Origin: Watersipora subatra
Lineage: Eukaryota; Bryozoa; Gymnolaemata; Cheilostomatida; Watersiporidae
Direction: 5' to 3'
DNA length: 64,000 bases
NCBI RefSeq assembly: GCF_963576615.1
Contig: NC_088714.1
Coordinates: 38,543,143-38,607,142, forward strand
Below, one piece after another: positions 60,185 to 64,000 of the stretch (position 1 is the first letter of the stretch; every line of letters starts with the position of its first letter). A program made the translations under genes and the position numbers. Under the pieces are notes generated by a model. That model did no database searches and was not told the origin of the DNA. It saw only the letters and a program-made list of their open reading frames with translations.

Positions 60185-60745
60185 GCTAAGGAAGCCCCAG
60201 TGTCACCAACTATCACCTCTTGGTGGGAAGGGAACTCCAGTGTCACCAATTATCACCTCGTTGTGAGAAGGGAGCCCAGTGTCACCAAATATCACCTCGC
60301 AGTAGGAAGGAAGCCCAAGTGTCACCAACTATCACCTCGTGGTGGGAAGGGAGCTCCAGTGTCACCAACTATCACCTCGTGGTGAGAAGGGAGCTCAGTG
60401 TCACCAACTATCACCTCTTGGTGGGAAGGGAGCTCCAGTGTCACCAATTATCACCTCGTTGTGGGAAGGGAGCTCAGTGTAACCAAATATCACCTCCCAG
60501 TAGGAAGGAAGCCCAAGTGTCACCAACTATCACCTCGTGGTGGGAAGGGAGCTCCAGTGTCACCAACTATCACCTCGTGGTGGGAAGGGAGCTCAGTGTC
60601 ACCAACTTTCACCTTGTGGTGGGAAGGAGCCCTAGTGTCACCAACTATCACCTCGGGGTGAGAAGGAAGTCCCAGTGTCATCAACTATTACCTCGGGGTG
60701 GGAAGGAAGCCCCAGTGTCATCAACTATCACCTCATGTTGGTGCG
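60185..60745. repeat. 40-bp minisatellite
   Basis: About fourteen units of AGCTCCAGTGTCACCAACTA plus TCACCTCGTGGTGGGAAGGG. Slightly varying unit length keeps several frames open; the peptides (VSPTITSWWEG) are repeat products. Confidence 0.92.
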
Positions 60746-60944
60746 GATGCAATTTTTTATGCTGATGGACGCAAGTTCTTCTGTATAAACATCAGCATAA
60801 AGCCAGAACTTGTGCTGTCTCAATGATTTCTAACAAGTTTTCAGCATCTATTTCCAAGAATCAAGGTGTTTTCGTGATTTCTTTTCTCTACATACAATTA
60901 AATAAGTTTTTGCTTGCCAAGCCTTTGTTGTAAAACAAACAGTA

Positions 60945-61200
60945 TGTTTCAGTGAAATAGTAAGTAGCAATTGCAGTGAAATAGTATGGTTAAATTTGCA
61001 GTGAAACGGTATGCTACAGTTGCAATGAAATGGTATGTTACAGTTACAATGAAATGGTATATTACAGTTACATCGAAATGGTATGTTACAGCAGCTACAG
61101 TGAAACGGTATTTTACAGTTTCAGTGAAGCGGTAGGTTACAGCTGCAGTGAAACGATACATTACAGTGAAACAGTATGTTACAGTTGCAGTGAAATGCTA
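60945..61200. repeat. 24-bp minisatellite
   Basis: About ten units of CAGTGAAATGGTATGTTACA plus GTTG, with insertions. Confidence 0.88.
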
Positions 61201-61324
61201 TTGAAGTCTTCAGTTAGTATGATGAGTACCTAGTCATTAGTCTAGAGTACAATACTAGCAATCTAATAATAGAGCTCAATGTCAACAATCTATATATAAA
61301 TAAATCTATATGAATATGTATAAA

Positions 61325-62592
61325 TCTATATATATAAATCTCAAAGTCTGTCTATAGTTTTCTGTTGTCGGGTGTGTCCAGCTACAGAGTTTAAAACCTA
61401 GCAATGAAAACCCCCACTGCTGTCGGGTGTGTCCAGCTACAGAGTTTAAAACCTAGCAATGAAAACCCCCACTGCTGTCGGGTGTGTCCAGCTACAGAGT
61501 TTAAAACCTAGCAATGAAAACCCCCACTGCTGTCGGGTGTGTCCAGCTACAGAGTTTAAAACCTAGCAATGAAAACCCCCACTGTTGTCGGTGTGTCCAG
61601 CTACAGAGTTTAAAACCTAGCAATGAAAACCCCCACTGCTGTCGGGTGTGTCCAGCTACAGAGTTTAAAACCTAGCAATGAAAACCCCCACTGTTGTCGG
61701 TGTGTCCAGCTACAGAGTTTAAAACCTAGCAATGAAAACCCCCACTGCACTGAAATTGAACTCGCCATGATCGCAATTGCCAGTAAGCAAACACGTGCGC
61801 CTAGACACAAGGCTGATACTTGATTTAGCTTATCTACAGTATGCTTATCACGTTGAAAGTTGAATATGTAAGTTTTATTATGAATTGATATCTTTTGCAT
61901 TTGTGCATTATTCATTTTTTGATTTGTTAATTTCAATTGTGACATTTCAATTTCAAATGTTCCGTTACAGTGCAACTGTAACAGCACAATTTCAGTCTTC
62001 AATTTCTGGTTATTGCAAAGAGCAATCGCTAGAAATTGTAAAACTAAAAGATATTCACACGAACATTTTTGAGTAGAAATTGCCTCTACATTTTCTCTCG
62101 GTCCGGTCAAACGATGTACCCTCGAACGCTGCAGTGATGTATTTAATCTTGATATCTCACTTTTACATTTGTGTCAGTATTGAATAATGAGAGGTACCAG
62201 TATAGTCGTATTCAAAATTTTGATAGATAGCTTTTGCAACAACGCTAACTCTTTTTATAGACACACTTCCATGTACTCTTTGTTATTATTAATTCAAGAT
62301 ATTCATGATTTTTATTTTGTTTTTTTCGATTCGTTGTAATTGCATCAGTATCAATTCACTTTTCATTGTAACAAATCATACTTTCTCTAGCTATACTTTG
62401 CTAATTATTTCACATTTATAAACCTTTTCAGTTGATTTATTTTTTCTCTCAATTTACAGTATTTGATCTGCACAAATCTACTCATGATATGAAGTTTAAA
62501 TGTTATGATGGTAAATGTTGTATATGTTAAATAAAAATATCTTTTGCGCAAAAACTTTTTTATTACTCAGGCAACGGCGGGTATTCACATAG
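61325..62592 (+). mobile_element. Helitron/Helentron-like element carrying a 55-bp array
   Basis: Starts TCTATATATATAAATCTC and ends GGCAACGGCGGGTATTCACA then TAG|T, matching the family at 5-8 kb. Near its 5' end sit seven 55-bp units (61367-61746) built on GTCGGGTGTGTCCAGCTACA and GAGTTTAAAACCTAGCAATG. No protein is encoded. Internal tandem repeats near one end are typical of non-autonomous Helentrons. Confidence 0.6.
61367..61746. repeat. 55-bp tandem repeat, seven units
   Basis: Almost identical units at 61367, 61422, 61477, 61532, 61587 and onward; two units lack one G. The low divergence implies recent expansion. Confidence 0.95.
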
Positions 62593-63060
62593 TATATTAT
62601 ACAAATGAACTCAACAATGCTAGACCACATAGGTAGATCGGAGGATTTGTCTGACCATTACAGAAATTAACAGCATAGCAATTGTAAATGATTTGTGAGT
62701 ATTGTTGGGGTGCTAAAACTCTGACTTACTACCCTTATTTTGATTTTTTTTGTCAAAACAGCAAGCGGCGAACATTACATTTGAATTGAATATTTTGAAA
62801 GGTGTCATCTATGGCGTATGAAGGTTCTTTGCTATTCAAGGCACTGGCTGAGTATTGAATATCACATTCTTCCCTACAAAGTCTTCAGGTAACCAATCAA
62901 TCAGGGTCGCATTGTACTCCCTAATGTAAGGGTGGTATAAATATCTACACTTTTTCAAACTATTTGGCAAAATTTTGTAGAAACATGCATAACGCTATAA
63001 ATGAGTGCAGCTAAAGCATAACTCTGCATAACTCCCAAAGTTGACATTACTCAAAGAATG
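62593..63060. other. Region without a recognised gene
   Basis: AT-rich noncoding DNA between the Helitron-like element and the 29-bp array. Confidence 0.4.
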
Positions 63061-63064
63061 AGTG

Positions 63065-63758
63065 GAACATATGTAGGTATAACATTGTAATGGGTACTTA
63101 TGTAGGTATAATATTGTAATGGGTACTTATGTAGGTATAATATTGTAATGGGTACTTATGCAGGTATAATATTGTAATGGGTACTTATGTAGGTATAATA
63201 TTGTAATGAGTACTTATGTAGGTATAATATTGTAATGAGTACTTATGTAGGTGTAATATTGTAATGGGTACATATGTAGGTATAATATTGTAATGGGTAC
63301 TTATGCAGGTGTAATATTGTAATGAGTACTTATGTAGGTGTAATATTGTAATGGGTGCTTATGTAGGTGTAATATTGTAATGAGTACTTATGCAGGTGTA
63401 ATATTGTAATGAGTGCTTATGCAGGTGTAATATTGTAATGGGTACTTATGCAGGTATAATATTGTAATGGGTACTTATGCAGGTGTAATATTGTAATGGG
63501 TACTTATGTAGGTGTAATATTGTAATGGGTACTTATGCAGGTGTAATATTGTAATGGGTACTTATGTAGGTGTAATATTGTAATGGGTACTTATGCAGGT
63601 GTAATATTGTAATGGGTACTTATGTAGGTGTAATATTGTAATGGGTACTTATGCAGGTGTAATATTGTAATGGGTACTTATGTAGGTGTAATATTGTAAT
63701 GAGTACTTATGCAGGTGTAATATTGTAATGAGTACTTATGTAGGTGCAATATTGTAAT
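63065..63758. repeat. 29-bp minisatellite with dimeric higher-order structure
   Basis: About 24 units of GTACTTATGTAGGTGTAATA plus TTGTAATGG. From about 63480 the units alternate strictly between GTAGG and GCAGG, a 58-bp dimer. Confidence 0.95.
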
Positions 63759-64000
63759 GGGTAGGGGTAACCGGGGCACCTTTGGCCATGGGGCAGCTTT
63801 GGCCACCCCAGTTTTACTAAGAAAAACATTATTGAAATTGTTCTCTCTGTCATAATAAACACGAAATGATCTAATAGACCACCCATTGTAATCTTGGACC
63901 TATATGTGAAGTATTGTGGAAGTGGTAAGTAAATTATTGTTTTAGTGACCTAAAGTACACTTGAAAGACATTAGTTGGAAGTTTTTTTCTGAAGAAGTAC
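63759..64000. other. Window end, possible start of another repeat
   Basis: GGGGTAACCGGGGCACCTTT and GGCCATGGGGCAGCTTTGG resemble a transposon terminus abutting the 29-bp array, but the other end is outside the window. Confidence 0.3.

Noticed and set aside
60220..60765. 181-codon open frame with WWEG/VSPTITS repeats
   Set aside because: Several frames are open over the 40-bp minisatellite, which shows that it is a repeat artefact.

Overview
The window is nuclear DNA of an invertebrate animal. Its genes are split by GT-AG introns, it is AT-rich, and it is crowded with retrotransposons, DNA transposons and minisatellites. The protein matches and repeat types would suit a lophotrochozoan such as a bryozoan or mollusc, but that is inference and the species is not identifiable from the sequence alone.

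Two host genes are supported. (1) At 3398-6655 (+) three exons encode the C-terminal part of a testis-specific-serine-kinase-like (TSSK family) protein kinase; the N-lobe is not confidently seen in the window. (2) At 37121-53947 (+) nine exons join in frame to a 491-residue orthologue of MEAK7/TLDC1, the lysosomal mTOR-signalling TLDc protein. It has an N-myristoylation-type start and a conserved C-terminal tail. Its introns are swollen by an LTR element, a 3.2-kb repeat and at least five minisatellites.

The rest is almost entirely repeats. 51-2241 is a 2.2-kb element bounded by TTAA. Another TTAA-flanked family has five copies (2291, 24605, 31845, 36100, 57578). 5.0-8.2 kb holds short Helitron/Helentron-like elements. 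11.86-20.0 kb is a 3.2-kb repeat interrupted by a complete Ty3/Gypsy element (14414-19344) with LTRs, a tRNA-Ser primer site, a PPT and a 5-bp target duplication. The second, inverted copy of this repeat (about 49998-53182) preserves the empty site. 20.3-20.9 kb is a MULE transposase remnant. 21345-26425 is a nest of hAT elements. 29279-33911 (old) and 42831-46263 (young) are two copies of an LTR element that codes for Gag and protease plus a coiled-coil tail, with no reverse transcriptase or integrase. 57.4-59.5 kb is a minisatellite split by a dead Tc1-like transposon. 60-64 kb is mostly tandem repeats.

The most interesting points are the RT-less Gag-protease LTR family, the Gypsy element broken only by stop codons, the tandem duplication of part of a MEAK7 exon with splice-site-like edges, and the intronic minisatellites whose units carry 5'-splice-donor-like motifs.
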